This document shows positions 43,560-52,212 of a stretch of DNA of 64,000 bases, piece after piece. Below the pieces are notes generated by a model. The model was not told where the DNA came from. It ran no database searches and was given only the letters and a program-made list of their open reading frames with translations. Position 1 is the first letter of the stretch. Every line of letters begins with the position of its first letter. The stretch is from CAZYBU01 sp964645775 (lineage in GTDB: Bacteria; Spirochaetota; UBA4802; UBA5550), in the NCBI GenBank assembly GCA_964645775.1, contig CAZYBU010000001.1, positions 124,001 to 188,000 of the forward strand, given 5' to 3'. The position numbers and the translations under genes were made by a program.

Positions 43560-44006
43560 ATGAGAGCCCTTATTCAAAGGGTTAGCCGTGCTTCAGTCAG
43601 GGTGGATTCTCATACGGTTTCCGCTATTGATGATGGCCTCTGTGTCCTCCTCGGCATCCATCAACAGGATACCCACGAGGACTCCGATTATGTTATCCGG
43701 AAACTTCTTTCCCTTCGTCTCTTCTCTTCACCCAAAGGTGAGATGACTCTCTCTGTGACAGAAGCCGGCTGTCAGCTGCTCCTTATCTCGCAGTTTACCC
43801 TCTATGGTGATACAAGAAAGGGTACCCGTCCATCCTGGTCTGAGGCCATGCCTCCAGATGAAGCCCGGAAGATGTATGAAGAATTTGCCCGCAGGTTACG
43901 GGAATGCTACCCCTATGTAAAAGAAGGAGTCTTCGGCGCCTCAATGGATCTGGAGATATGCAACAGGGGACCGGTCACTCTGCTGATAGAGTCAAAGAAA
44001 AGCTGA
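43560..44006 (+). CDS. dtd: D-aminoacyl-tRNA deacylase
   Basis: A 148-residue protein of the normal Dtd length. It has the N-terminal RALIQRVSRASV, the substrate-gripping SQFTLYGDTRKGTRPSW and the C-terminal NRGPVTLLIES with the cross-dimer Gly-Pro motif. It hydrolyses D-amino acids, and mischarged glycine, from tRNA. It appears co-transcribed with trxA. The 3' end converges on a hypothetical gene after three bases. Confidence 0.95.
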   Translation: MRALIQRVSRASVRVDSHTVSAIDDGLCVLLGIHQQDTHEDSDYVIRKLLSLRLFSSPKGEMTLSVTEAGCQLLLISQFTLYGDTRKGTRPSWSEAMPPDEARKMYEEFARRLRECYPYVKEGVFGASMDLEICNRGPVTLLIESKKS

Positions 44007-44009
44007 GTA

Positions 44010-45089
44010 TTATCCGTCTATTCCGGTCATGCTGAATGAATACATGAGAAACCTGCGCGTGTTGGATGAACTCTCAAATGTCTCAGAAGTTTCATTTATT
44101 CTCCCTGACATAAGGTGAAGGGTATCTTTCGAAAGTTCCCTGAGGTTTCGCTGAAGGGTTTCGAAAAACGCTGGGGGCAGAAAATCGAGTACCTTCATGA
44201 AATCGTTACAGAGGGAATGACTTTCAAGGAGAGTGTCCAGCCAGGATGGAGCAAGTGAGAAAATAATTTTCTCAATGGATGAATAAAACAATTCATCTGA
44301 GTTCGAGTTTATTCGATTATAGATTCCAGCAGTTTTGAGAAACCATCTGAGAACCATTTCCTTCCGCAACTGGCGCGTTTCATGCTCCAGCAGTAGCAGA
44401 GAAAAAAGGGCCTGGTAGCTGTTTGATGGAAGAGGATTCTTTTCCAGGGCGGAAAGAGAGAAAGAATTGGCATAATCGATCAGTTCGCAGAAAAGAAGGT
44501 CCTGGTTTTTTTTACAGATTATGCTTCTGCCTGCCAGGATGAGGCCGGCGCAGGCAATGACTTTGAGGTCGGGATAGTAGTTTCCCCGCGTTACATTGTG
44601 GAAAAATGGAAGGGTCTCTTCATGGATCGGAGAGTAGAGCAGAACTTTCATGAAAAGGGAATTTCCGTCCCGCTCCACATTTTCGATCAGGGTCTCCGTA
44701 AAGTTCCATAAACCGAGTTCACGTATTATTGAAGTGTCATCAACCAGGATTTGGTCCATCTTCAGCATCTCAACGTATTTATCCCTGTCCGTGTAATACA
44801 ATGAATAGTGGTAAAGCCTGTTAAAGAGGTCGCGGTACACGTAGTGGCGGATCGGGTCGTCAGGGTCATCCCGCTGAGATGTCTCAAATACGATCTGGTC
44901 CAGGATATGTAGAAAACCCAGGTCGATAAGGCATGAAGATGAAACATCCCTGTTCTCTTCCACTGTGCGGGAAAGGAGGAAAGAGAGTTGCATGAGTCCC
45001 TCCCGGTGACTTCCGTTCTTTTCAAGCCTCTTTCTGCAAATCGAGGCGATTTCTTTACATCTGTCATGAAGCTGATTTCGATTATTCAT
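44010..45089 (-). CDS. Hypothetical all-alpha cytoplasmic protein
   Basis: A 359-residue protein of mostly amphipathic helices (for example REGLMQLSFLLSRTVEEN; PDLKVIACAGLILAGRSI), similar in texture to ARM/HEAT repeat proteins. There is no signal peptide and no membrane helix. GGTACACGT lies upstream, as it does before the STAS and RHH-like genes. Start ATG 45089 is chosen after a GGGGAAAG. No family is recognised. Confidence 0.65.
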   Translation of the reverse strand: MNNRNQLHDRCKEIASICRKRLEKNGSHREGLMQLSFLLSRTVEENRDVSSSCLIDLGFLHILDQIVFETSQRDDPDDPIRHYVYRDLFNRLYHYSLYYTDRDKYVEMLKMDQILVDDTSIIRELGLWNFTETLIENVERDGNSLFMKVLLYSPIHEETLPFFHNVTRGNYYPDLKVIACAGLILAGRSIICKKNQDLLFCELIDYANSFSLSALEKNPLPSNSYQALFSLLLLEHETRQLRKEMVLRWFLKTAGIYNRINSNSDELFYSSIEKIIFSLAPSWLDTLLESHSLCNDFMKVLDFLPPAFFETLQRNLRELSKDTLHLMSGRINETSETFESSSNTRRFLMYSFSMTGIDG

Positions 45090-45174
45090 ACTCTTTCCCC
45101 TGTTTCAAATCAATTGGGGTGGGACCGCTGTCGAGTTTTTTTTCCAAAAAAGTGTAATCGGACGTGTACCATGT

Positions 45175-46185
45175 ATGAAGGAGATTCAGTCAATACTGAT
45201 CGGCGCGGTCCTGCTCCTGGTACTTTTTCAGGCGGAATCCCATGGTGCACTTGTTATAAGTGAATTCACCACATCCGCTTCCTCTGATTGGGTCGAGGTC
45301 CAGCTTCGGGGAGAGGAGGCAATGGATATATCCCCGCTTCTGGTTACCATGTATTACGGATCCAACGAATCCCTGGCAGATGAGCCGGTCACCCTGAGAG
45401 GAAGTGACCTTCCGGATACACCCTGGAATGACCGGTATGCGGTGATACATTTCACCGATGTCGGAGAGGATGAGACCGATTCAGCGGGAGATATTAACGG
45501 TAACGGGATCAGGGACATCTATTGTCAGAACTATTCCGGGACCCTCTGGAATACGGATGGAATCGTTGCGATAGATTCGGACGATGATCCTGAGAATGGC
45601 GGCATCCTGGATATGGTAGCGTACAGTCACCATGACGGCGGTTATCACTCAACGATTTTGGGATACATCGAGGCTGGTATTGATCAGGGTCAGTGGATGC
45701 CGGACCGCGAGGGTGGACCGGGTTGTTTTGACATCGGAGAAAATGGACTTAAGTCCCACATGTCCGTTTCAAGGAAGGAGGGAGAGGACAGCAACAGCGC
45801 CGATGATTTTCAGGTGACCCCCTACCAGACCCCGGGCCGGCCGAATATCTTTCCATCAAAAAAGAATAGGTTTCCCCTGATCCAGCTTTCCGGAACCGGA
45901 AAGAAAATACTCCTGGGCGGTTCCAGTAAAAATGACAGGGCGAATATCCGTCTTCTTGTTCACGAGAACTGTCGTGTCTCTTTTCAGGTCTTCTCTGTCT
46001 CCGGATTGTCGGTATCCTCCAGGCAGGTGCTGGAAGAGTGTTATCCCGGCATCCACGAGATCTCATGGAAACCACCGGCACGGCTTGTCACCGGTCTTTA
46101 CCTGGGTCTAATCGAGGCAACTTCCAGGGGGAGTGGCCGCTACAGCAGGATGGTGATCTATTTGATCATCTCCAGGGGGCGCTGA
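45175..46185 (+). CDS. Exported lamin-tail-like protein
   Basis: A 336-residue protein with a signal peptide (ILIGAVLLLVLFQAESHGAL). A lamin-tail (LTD)-like Ig fold starts with LVISEFTTSASSDWVEVQLRG and continues through ISPLLVTMYYGSNESL. A C-terminal beta domain (RLLVHENCRVSFQVFSVSG to LVTGLYLGLIEA) resembles FlgD/T9SS-like sorting domains. In bacteria LTD domains occur on secreted proteins, often beside nucleases. It is translationally coupled to the next gene by a one-base stop/start overlap. It is the first gene of a three-gene exported operon. Confidence 0.65.
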   Translation: MKEIQSILIGAVLLLVLFQAESHGALVISEFTTSASSDWVEVQLRGEEAMDISPLLVTMYYGSNESLADEPVTLRGSDLPDTPWNDRYAVIHFTDVGEDETDSAGDINGNGIRDIYCQNYSGTLWNTDGIVAIDSDDDPENGGILDMVAYSHHDGGYHSTILGYIEAGIDQGQWMPDREGGPGCFDIGENGLKSHMSVSRKEGEDSNSADDFQVTPYQTPGRPNIFPSKKNRFPLIQLSGTGKKILLGGSSKNDRANIRLLVHENCRVSFQVFSVSGLSVSSRQVLEECYPGIHEISWKPPARLVTGLYLGLIEATSRGSGRYSRMVIYLIISRGR

Positions 46186-47444
46186 TGAATGTAATCGTGA
46201 TCATTGCCCTTTCAGCCCATCTTGCGCAGGCCTTCTCCTATGGTACGGTTTCCGCGGAATCTCCCTACCCCTTTGCCAGGGCCCGGGAGCTGGCCCACGG
46301 CATGATGGTAACGGACAATCCCGCCCGGCTAAATGGGAGGCGGGGACTCTGGTTAACGGGTTCGGCCACCCGTCCCTATTCCCTTCCGGAACTGGGAGCC
46401 ACGGTTACCGGCGCCGGTTACACTTCTGAAAACTGGTCCACTTCCCTGGGCTGGACCCATTTTGGTCTTGAAGGATACAGGGAGCATTCTCTGGGGCTTA
46501 CTCTTGCCTGGCGCCCTTTTCCTCTGCTCAGGATAGGGGTCCGCGGGACCTGGTATCACCTTGATATGGACATCGACTCCCATACGATGAATGGAGGGGA
46601 CCTGGATCTGGGGATTGAGGTGGTTCCCCTGGAGTGGCTGGTTCTATCGGGGAGAGTAAGCAATCTGCTTTCCCTGACCCGAAGGGGCGGCGAGAACTGG
46701 ATACCGGGCGAATGGTCCGTGGGGGCCTCAGTCCATCCCTTCCGGGGCAGTGCTATCTCCTGGAACGGGAGCGAAACGATCTACGGATTCATTAACAGTC
46801 TGGAGGTCCGCCTCGATATTCTGCGTGAGTTATCCATTGCCGCGGGATACGCACGTGAAACGGAGACCTTTACAGCGTCCGCGACCCTTATGCTTCCCTT
46901 CCTGGCTGTTTCCTATGGGACATCCTACCATACGAGCCTGGGCTACACACATCTCTTTTCCATGGAACTGAGCCAAAAACGAAGCAGTGTGGAACCTCTA
47001 ATTCATGGAAGAAGAGAAAAAAGGAAGAGTAAAGATCCGAAACCGAATATTCAAAAGGCGAACGCGGAAGTTCTTGGCCGGGTAAGAGGCATATCGCCTG
47101 AGCTGGCGGAGCGGATCGTTATCTACAGGGAGAGCATCGGTCCTGTAACGGAGAAGGCCCTGGTGCAGCTCGGTCTAACGGAAGGAGAACTCAGGGATCT
47201 CAGGAATCGCATCACTGGACTGGAAAAGACAAAATCAGACTGGAGAAAAAAGAAATTCCAGAAACGTAAAGGAAGGAGGATTCTTGCGGCCGATCTCTTT
47301 AACCGGCTCGTGGGGGCCGGAGTACAACCGGCCGATGCCCTTAAAGTTGTCCGCGCCATGCCAGGAGGAGATGTTCGGGTTATTCTTGAATCTTACCCTG
47401 ATGCTGTGCGTGAAGAGGCGGTACGGCTGTGTGGCGGTGGTTAG
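46185..47444 (+). CDS. Outer-membrane barrel protein with C-terminal helix-hairpin-helix
   Basis: About 419 residues. A short signal peptide (VIVIIALSAHLAQAFSYG) is followed by a beta-strand-rich region typical of an outer-membrane barrel (WSTSLGWTHFGLEGYREHS; LGLTLAWRPFPLLRIGVRGTWYHLD). The last 130 residues are helical and include ADLFNRLVGAGVQPADALKVVRAMPG and GRVRGISPELAERIVIYRESIGPV, the latter a ComEA-like helix-hairpin-helix motif. ATG 46185 follows AGGGGG by six bases; a longer frame from 46038 is out of context. It may pass or bind DNA at the outer membrane, which is inference. Confidence 0.62.
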   Translation: MNVIVIIALSAHLAQAFSYGTVSAESPYPFARARELAHGMMVTDNPARLNGRRGLWLTGSATRPYSLPELGATVTGAGYTSENWSTSLGWTHFGLEGYREHSLGLTLAWRPFPLLRIGVRGTWYHLDMDIDSHTMNGGDLDLGIEVVPLEWLVLSGRVSNLLSLTRRGGENWIPGEWSVGASVHPFRGSAISWNGSETIYGFINSLEVRLDILRELSIAAGYARETETFTASATLMLPFLAVSYGTSYHTSLGYTHLFSMELSQKRSSVEPLIHGRREKRKSKDPKPNIQKANAEVLGRVRGISPELAERIVIYRESIGPVTEKALVQLGLTEGELRDLRNRITGLEKTKSDWRKKKFQKRKGRRILAADLFNRLVGAGVQPADALKVVRAMPGGDVRVILESYPDAVREEAVRLCGGG

Positions 47445-48976
47445 TTCTCTGGACTCTGGTTGTCCTCCTCTTCCCCATAAAGGCCTGGGCAGACAGGAAA
47501 GAGGATTTCCGTCTCTCTCTCTATGGAGGATATACCATGGAAAGAGAGGAGGAGAGCCCCGTTCTTGTCATGGGAGGCAGAAGTCGTTACAGTGACGGAA
47601 GGGGGCTCCAGGCCTCCCTGGCTTTAAAGCACTATCCCGGGGAGAGGACTTCTTCCACCTCTACGCTGTTGCTTGAACGTGAAAGGGGAGGCATCGCCGC
47701 AGGTAATTACCATCTCCATATAGGGACCGGGCTCTATGTGGGAAAACGTTCTTTTTATGTGTCATCACCCTACGATTTGATGCCGGCAGTTAGCCGTGAG
47801 ATGAAACTCAAGGCCGACACCTCCGGTACAGGTGATTATTCTCTGCGTGGAGCCGCTCTCTACTTCAACCCCGGAAAGAATGTTCGGATCGGAGCCTGGT
47901 ATTCCAATCGGTTACGGTACGCGGATTTGACCGAAAGACGAATAGAAACTACCCTGGAGACCCTGGACGGTTACCCTTACCCACAGGGGGATCGGAGGGA
48001 TTCCGTAGTCCGTCATGACCAGGGTATATTTATTTCATTCACCGGCAAACATGTATGCCTGGAGTCAACCTTCTCCGTCATGGCACTGGAGAACGACCGT
48101 CGCATCCTTACCTGGGGATACAGTGAGATTGACGGAGGACCCTGGTCAAAGGACCTCCAGGCGGGAGGCAGCCTCTACGGACGGATAGCCTGGCCCGGGT
48201 TCGTTCTTTTCGGGGAAGTGGCCCACAGTCATATCCGGGGACAGTATGGAAAGAAGAAAACAACAGGGAGAGGCGGTAACGCCATGAGAGCCGGGATAGT
48301 CGGAGGAAGTAAAAAAATTTCACTTTCCCTGCTTCTTCACAGGGAGGAACCCGATTACCTGGCGCCCCTGTCTGATGGAATTTCCGTCAGAAACAGATGG
48401 GAACTGCGGTTTAGACTGAGACCCCTGAAATGGTATTCTCTGACCCTGCTTGCCGAAACAAAAAGGACCCGTTCACGGGAGGCAGGAGAGCCTGAACCTG
48501 CCCGGGCATCGGCGGGGATGACATTTCGATGGAAAAAAATGGAGGCTAAAGTTTCCGGTCGTATCGTCTACGGTGGAGTGGAGCCCCTCTCCTGGCAGGT
48601 TAAATCCAGCTTCCTCGGGAGAATCGGGAAGAGATGGTCCCTGGAGGGACGGTCTCTCTACCAGCGTCAGGGAAGCGCCGCCGGGGGAAGCGCTGAGGCT
48701 CTCTGTGCCTGGCATCCCCTTACGGTATTATCCCTGGATGGCCGCTACCGCTTCCGTTTTGTTAAAGAGGGAAAAGGAGTTTATCTGGGAAGCTACTCAG
48801 TGGACCCCTCTCTTTTCCCCCTTGTGTACCGTAACAGGACAGGCCATGAGGCTTCAGTGAGAGTATTGTTGAAACAAAAGAATCTGAGATTGGCCCTGAA
48901 AGGGGGAATGTCCTTTCTTGCCGACAGGATATCAGAGGCCCGCATGGATTTCGCGGCTGGATTAAAATTTCCCTGA
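47429..48976 (+). CDS. Second outer-membrane beta-barrel protein of the operon
   Basis: 515 residues. A signal peptide (LVLWTLVVLLFPIKAWA) is followed by about 480 residues of alternating strands (LRGAALYFNPGKNVRIGAWYSN; LQAGGSLYGRIAWPGFVLFGEVAHS; LRLALKGGMSFLADR) with many basic and aromatic residues, as in large barrels. There is no plug domain and no TonB box. The GTG start overlaps the preceding gene by 16 bases, so the three genes are coupled. The stop lies only a few bases before the tmRNA promoter. Confidence 0.62.
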   Translation: MWRWLVLWTLVVLLFPIKAWADRKEDFRLSLYGGYTMEREEESPVLVMGGRSRYSDGRGLQASLALKHYPGERTSSTSTLLLERERGGIAAGNYHLHIGTGLYVGKRSFYVSSPYDLMPAVSREMKLKADTSGTGDYSLRGAALYFNPGKNVRIGAWYSNRLRYADLTERRIETTLETLDGYPYPQGDRRDSVVRHDQGIFISFTGKHVCLESTFSVMALENDRRILTWGYSEIDGGPWSKDLQAGGSLYGRIAWPGFVLFGEVAHSHIRGQYGKKKTTGRGGNAMRAGIVGGSKKISLSLLLHREEPDYLAPLSDGISVRNRWELRFRLRPLKWYSLTLLAETKRTRSREAGEPEPARASAGMTFRWKKMEAKVSGRIVYGGVEPLSWQVKSSFLGRIGKRWSLEGRSLYQRQGSAAGGSAEALCAWHPLTVLSLDGRYRFRFVKEGKGVYLGSYSVDPSLFPLVYRNRTGHEASVRVLLKQKNLRLALKGGMSFLADRISEARMDFAAGLKFP

Positions 48977-48980
48977 AGGC

Positions 48981-49009
48981 TTGACGATACTGTACCGTTT
49001 TTGTATATT
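48981..49009 (+). promoter_or_regulatory. ssrA promoter
   Basis: TTGACG (48981-48986), exactly 17 bases, TATATT (49004-49009). The mature tmRNA 5' end at 49019 lies 10 bases downstream. Confidence 0.75.
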
Positions 49010-49018
49010 GATCTTCCA

Positions 49019-49371
49019 GGGGACGATCCGGTTTCGACTGCAATGATGGATCGTCAGCTGCATGTCGAGCGCGCTGTCATCTCGTAAAAAATGGCAGGCA
49101 AAAGATAACTGCAAACGATAATTTTGCACTGGCTGCTTAAATAGCGGCCACGGAAGCCGGTTGGCTGCTCCTCTGAGTCGCCGGATTTCCGTCATAATCC
49201 AGAGGATAGCCGGATGCCCCGCCGTCAGGCTGAAGGCGAATCTTTAAGGCGGCTTGAGGATGATTACGGTGTCCTGTCCCGGTATCATCCTCGAGATTTA
49301 ACGACAGGAATAAGCATGTAGACGCTGGCGGAACGTATTGCAGGACGCGGGTTCGACTCCCGCCGTCTCCA
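49019..49371 (+). ncRNA. ssrA: Transfer-messenger RNA (tmRNA)
   Basis: The 5' end GGGGACG pairs with the 3' CGTCTCC (one G-T pair) to form the acceptor stem, and GGTTTCGACTG plus GGGTTCGACTCCCGCC form the tRNA-like half. The tag frame at 49111-49140 reads ANDNFALAA then stop. The RNA releases ribosomes stalled on broken mRNA and tags the product for proteolysis. The 3' CCA is not encoded (the sequence continues CAT), so it needs the CCA-adding enzyme. It has its own promoter and an intrinsic terminator. smpB is not in the window. Confidence 0.95.
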
Positions 49372-49376
49372 CATCA

Positions 49377-49400
49377 GGCCCGGTTAAGCCGGGTCTTTTA
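49377..49400 (+). terminator. tmRNA intrinsic terminator
   Basis: GGCCCGG (49377-49383), loop TTAAG, CCGGGTC (49389-49395), then a T-rich tail. It is a seven-pair stem with one G-T. The remaining 106 bases to the next gene show nothing else. Confidence 0.75.
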
Positions 49401-49506
49401 TATATGTTCAGTATTTATTCATTACCATTATTTGCCAAAGAACTATATAATCCCAACCGCTTTGTTCGCACGTAAAAGATTCTTTTGGAATAATTTCTGA
49501 TATGTG

Positions 49507-50148
49507 TTAAAATTTCTTCTGTTCAATGAGGTTAAGCCTGGCAAGCTGCGTAAAAAGACGGTTGCTGACCCTGTCCAGGTAGTGTTTGCGGGCGCTCTCC
49601 CCGTCAAAATCCCGGACCTCGAAGTATGACCTGCTGTGGTCCATGTAACGGATGTCCAGGTTCGTGTCCATAAAAGCGAGGACAGTATTGAAACTCATAA
49701 AACCCATCTGAGGATAGTATCCGCCATCCACCTCGTAAATAAAAATACCATCCACTCCCTTTTCATCCATATAGGCTCTGAGCTTTTCACGGTTTCTCTG
49801 GACCGTAGTGGTGATCATTCCCAGGGTTTTATACTTTAAAAAGTCCTTCTCCTCGGATATCTGGTAAAACCTGTCATCGTAGCTGTTGAAACCGGAGAGA
49901 GAATTGATCTTGCCGGTGAACATCTTCAGTGTTACCTGTCCCTCGTATGTGGGCAGCCAGCGGGTAAGGGTCTCTTCATATTTTTCCCGGGGAATCAGAG
50001 AGTTCTCATCCAGGCGAAGCAGTAAACCCGCTGTTTCTATCGACTCCAGGCTTCTCCTGATGCGCATATCTTCCTTTATTCCGTATCCCCTGCATGAAAG
50101 TATTGTCAGGATGGGGATCGTAAGAAAGATAAGAAGAAAGCGTTTCAT
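49507..50148 (-). CDS. Lipoprotein of unknown function
   Basis: A 213-residue protein with a lipoprotein signal (FLTIPILTILSC). The remainder is soluble, with a mixed fold (RSLESIETAGLLLRLDENSL; GVDGIFIYEVDGGYYPQMGF). It begins five bases after the end of the next leftward gene, so the two form an operon. No family was recognised. Confidence 0.65.
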   Translation of the reverse strand: MKRFLLIFLTIPILTILSCRGYGIKEDMRIRRSLESIETAGLLLRLDENSLIPREKYEETLTRWLPTYEGQVTLKMFTGKINSLSGFNSYDDRFYQISEEKDFLKYKTLGMITTTVQRNREKLRAYMDEKGVDGIFIYEVDGGYYPQMGFMSFNTVLAFMDTNLDIRYMDHSRSYFEVRDFDGESARKHYLDRVSNRLFTQLARLNLIEQKKF

Positions 50149-50153
50149 GATTA

Positions 50154-50948
50154 TCAGAGTGATTTAAGAATTCGCTGACCGAAATCGGTGCAGGTTAGGT
50201 ATACGGTATCATCACCGGAGTCATCATTCATTGAGAGTACGTTAAAATGCCGCAGCCAGGTAATCAAATAGAAATCGATAAAGGAAATCTGGAACACGTC
50301 CCCACTGGAAGCGAAGCCTGTGATTTCAAAGAATTCGTTGGTTATCTCAACAAGATTGCCCCTTCCGCTTTGACGGGAGAGAAGGTCGCGGATGATATAC
50401 CTGCAGTGCCAGAGTTCGTCGGCAGATCCAGGGTCTGAAGGAAAAATAACTTTCCAGTCTACCCGGTTCCAGAAGGCATCTATGAGACGGAAATAGATAC
50501 CTGTAACGCTATCATCGCTGACATCCACTTCACCATTTTTAACCAGTACCATCTGGCCCTTTTTCAGAATGTTTATCATCTGTTTCGCGAAGATCGTGAG
50601 AATCTCATCGTCCCATGAGGCATGACGTCTCTCTTCCAGTCGCTCATCCCTGATGCATTTCTTATAAAAGGCATCGGGCAGGGTGCCTTCATTATCTGCG
50701 GTTGGATGGAGTTCCGTAATGCCATCAAGGAGTACACGGGCCATTACGGTGGCAAAAGATTCTTTTATGGGAATGAGCTCTTCCCTGCGGAAGAGGGGGG
50801 TCAATCCAGTATAATAGGTCTGTATGACAGTTTCGGTGTCACCGGGTAGTGGAGTGGACTCCGGTTCAAATTCATTCAGCCGAAAAAATGGATAGTGAGG
50901 GTTGGAAACTTGCCTCTTTTTATCGGTTGGTATCTTTATTTTTCCCAT
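50154..50948 (-). CDS. Hypothetical cytoplasmic protein
   Basis: A 264-residue protein with a basic N terminus (MGKIKIPTDKKRQ), acidic middle and many helices (for example LTIFAKQMINILKKGQMVLVKNG; FWNRVDWKVIFPSD; FQISFIDFYLITWLRHFNVLSM). There is no signal peptide or known motif. It is upstream of the lipoprotein gene in the same leftward unit. Confidence 0.62.
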   Translation of the reverse strand: MGKIKIPTDKKRQVSNPHYPFFRLNEFEPESTPLPGDTETVIQTYYTGLTPLFRREELIPIKESFATVMARVLLDGITELHPTADNEGTLPDAFYKKCIRDERLEERRHASWDDEILTIFAKQMINILKKGQMVLVKNGEVDVSDDSVTGIYFRLIDAFWNRVDWKVIFPSDPGSADELWHCRYIIRDLLSRQSGRGNLVEITNEFFEITGFASSGDVFQISFIDFYLITWLRHFNVLSMNDDSGDDTVYLTCTDFGQRILKSL

Positions 50949-51183
50949 CAGCGTTTTAATACTCAGAATATGTGTATTTCAAGAATTAATTACGCTAACG
51001 GCAATGTCCCTGCATTGTTCCTTACAGGATATACGTATGTGTGTAACCGTCAGCCGTGAGGTGCTATTCAAATTAATTGATAAAACAGTTATAGTAAAAT
51101 TAATATGACGTCAAGATAAATCTATAAAAAAAATATTTTTTTTGGAAAGCTCAGACCGCCAAGTCTCCATACAAGAGCATCGC
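50949..51183. other. AT-rich intergenic region upstream of 50948
   Basis: On the minus strand TTGACG followed 15 bases later by TATAAC could serve the leftward gene at 50948, though the spacing is short. A dyad of A8 and T8 (about 51126-51145) is the only symmetrical element. No gene is seen. Confidence 0.35.
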
Positions 51184-51861
51184 TTAATTCCTGAGCATGG
51201 CTGCTGCGGTCTCTCCTGAAAGGTTGCCCTGAGCGGTCAGGGCCTGATCATTTTTCCTGGCTATGAGTTCACCGGTTACTCCGGTTGTCCGGAGAGCGGT
51301 TTCAACGTCAAGGTTAAAAGCGGGTGGAATTCCTGACTTGGCTGAAAGTTCAAAATTTCGTTCCCGGCTGATTTCGAGTCTCCCCCGCAACTTTCCCTGG
51401 ATAGTGTCGAAACTGTCCGGGGGCACCCTTGCCCCCTGTTCCAGTCTGCCCCCAAGACGCACGAGATCATCTATTTCGGTGTCACCCGTGGTTACAGGTG
51501 GGGGTGGCAGGATGGTCATGGGTGATGTCCGGACATCAGCCTGCTGTGTGCGCTGATTTGTCCGGGATAGTGAAGTGAGATTAGCCATGGTCTCTTCCAG
51601 CTGACGTTTGTCCAGCTCCCCTGTCATTATAGTACGTGAGGCGATATTTCTGAGCTGGGAAGAGAGGACCATGGCCTCTTGTATGATGTTCATCGACATC
51701 CGGGACAGGGAAATGGCACGATTAACGGAACGGTTTGAGGTTGAAACAGGTTGCCGGAGTGGGGAATTATCAGGTGTACGATTTTCGGGCAGAGGCTGTG
51801 TCCTGTTGCCATGCAATCCCTGACCTGGAGTGAAACTGTTCACATCCTGGTGAATCTTCAT
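51184..51861 (-). CDS. Flagellin-like small protein under a homopolymer promoter
   Basis: About 225 residues. The N-terminal third (VSTSNRSVNRAISLSRMSMN, IIQEAMVLSSQLRNIASRTI) and the extreme C terminus (ALTAQGNLSGETAAAMLRN) resemble the helical ends of flagellin-type proteins, with a proline-rich middle (TILPPPPVTTGD). This could be a filament-like or rod protein, but no family match is confirmed. ATG 51861 has GGGAGGG seven bases upstream, so it is preferred over the in-frame start at 51885. The promoter carries a C9 tract in its spacer. Confidence 0.6.
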   Translation of the reverse strand: MKIHQDVNSFTPGQGLHGNRTQPLPENRTPDNSPLRQPVSTSNRSVNRAISLSRMSMNIIQEAMVLSSQLRNIASRTIMTGELDKRQLEETMANLTSLSRTNQRTQQADVRTSPMTILPPPPVTTGDTEIDDLVRLGGRLEQGARVPPDSFDTIQGKLRGRLEISRERNFELSAKSGIPPAFNLDVETALRTTGVTGELIARKNDQALTAQGNLSGETAAAMLRN

Positions 51862-51903
51862 GATATCCCTCCCTGGGTATGGCACTGCTGCTGACAGTAT
51901 AAT

Positions 51904-51931
51904 AATATATTGAGAAGGGGGGGGGTGTCAA
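51904..51931 (-). promoter_or_regulatory. Promoter with C9 spacer, probable phase-variable switch
   Basis: On the minus strand TTGACA (51926-51931) is followed at once by nine Cs, then TTCTCAA, then TATATT (51904-51909). The spacer is 16 bases; one extra C would give the optimal 17. An alternative -10, TATTAT, gives 18. It lies 43 bases upstream of the flagellin-like ATG. Confidence 0.65.
51917..51925. repeat. Homopolymer of nine Gs (Cs on the minus strand)
   Basis: G9, followed on the plus strand six bases later by T8. Runs of this length are prone to slipped-strand changes. Confidence 0.95.
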
Positions 51932-52026
51932 TTTTTTTTACTCGCAGGGAACATTCCTGTTTGTACCTTGACACGGCACACAAATAATGATTTTTCTGAA
52001 AGAGAATTATTCAGAGGGAATTGCCC

Positions 52027-52212
52027 ATGAAACAATGGATACCTGTTCTTGTTTTGATAATCCTTTTCGGATGTTCAGAGGATAAAAGGAACAGTGTGCC
52101 CCTTGACCAGGTAAAACCGGATGGATCAAGTGATTACAGGTATATTTTCCGTGATATCCTGAAAAAAGAGCAGGAGGAGAAGGCGCGTGAAGAGAGAAAC
52201 CAGTTCAGATAA
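52027..52212 (+). CDS. Small lipoprotein
   Basis: A 61-residue protein with a lipoprotein signal (PVLVLIILFGC) and a charged, helix-forming tail (KKEQEEKAREERNQ). ATG 52027 follows GAGGGAA; a TTG at 52021 is also in frame. Its end overlaps the HtrA gene by 26 bases, so the two are coupled. It may anchor or regulate the protease, which is inferred from context only. Confidence 0.65.
   Translation: MKQWIPVLVLIILFGCSEDKRNSVPLDQVKPDGSSDYRYIFRDILKKEQEEKAREERNQFR

Noticed and set aside
46038..46184. N-terminal extension of the HhH-barrel protein
   Set aside because: It overlaps the lamin-tail gene, whereas ATG 46185 has a good ribosome site and directly precedes a signal peptide.
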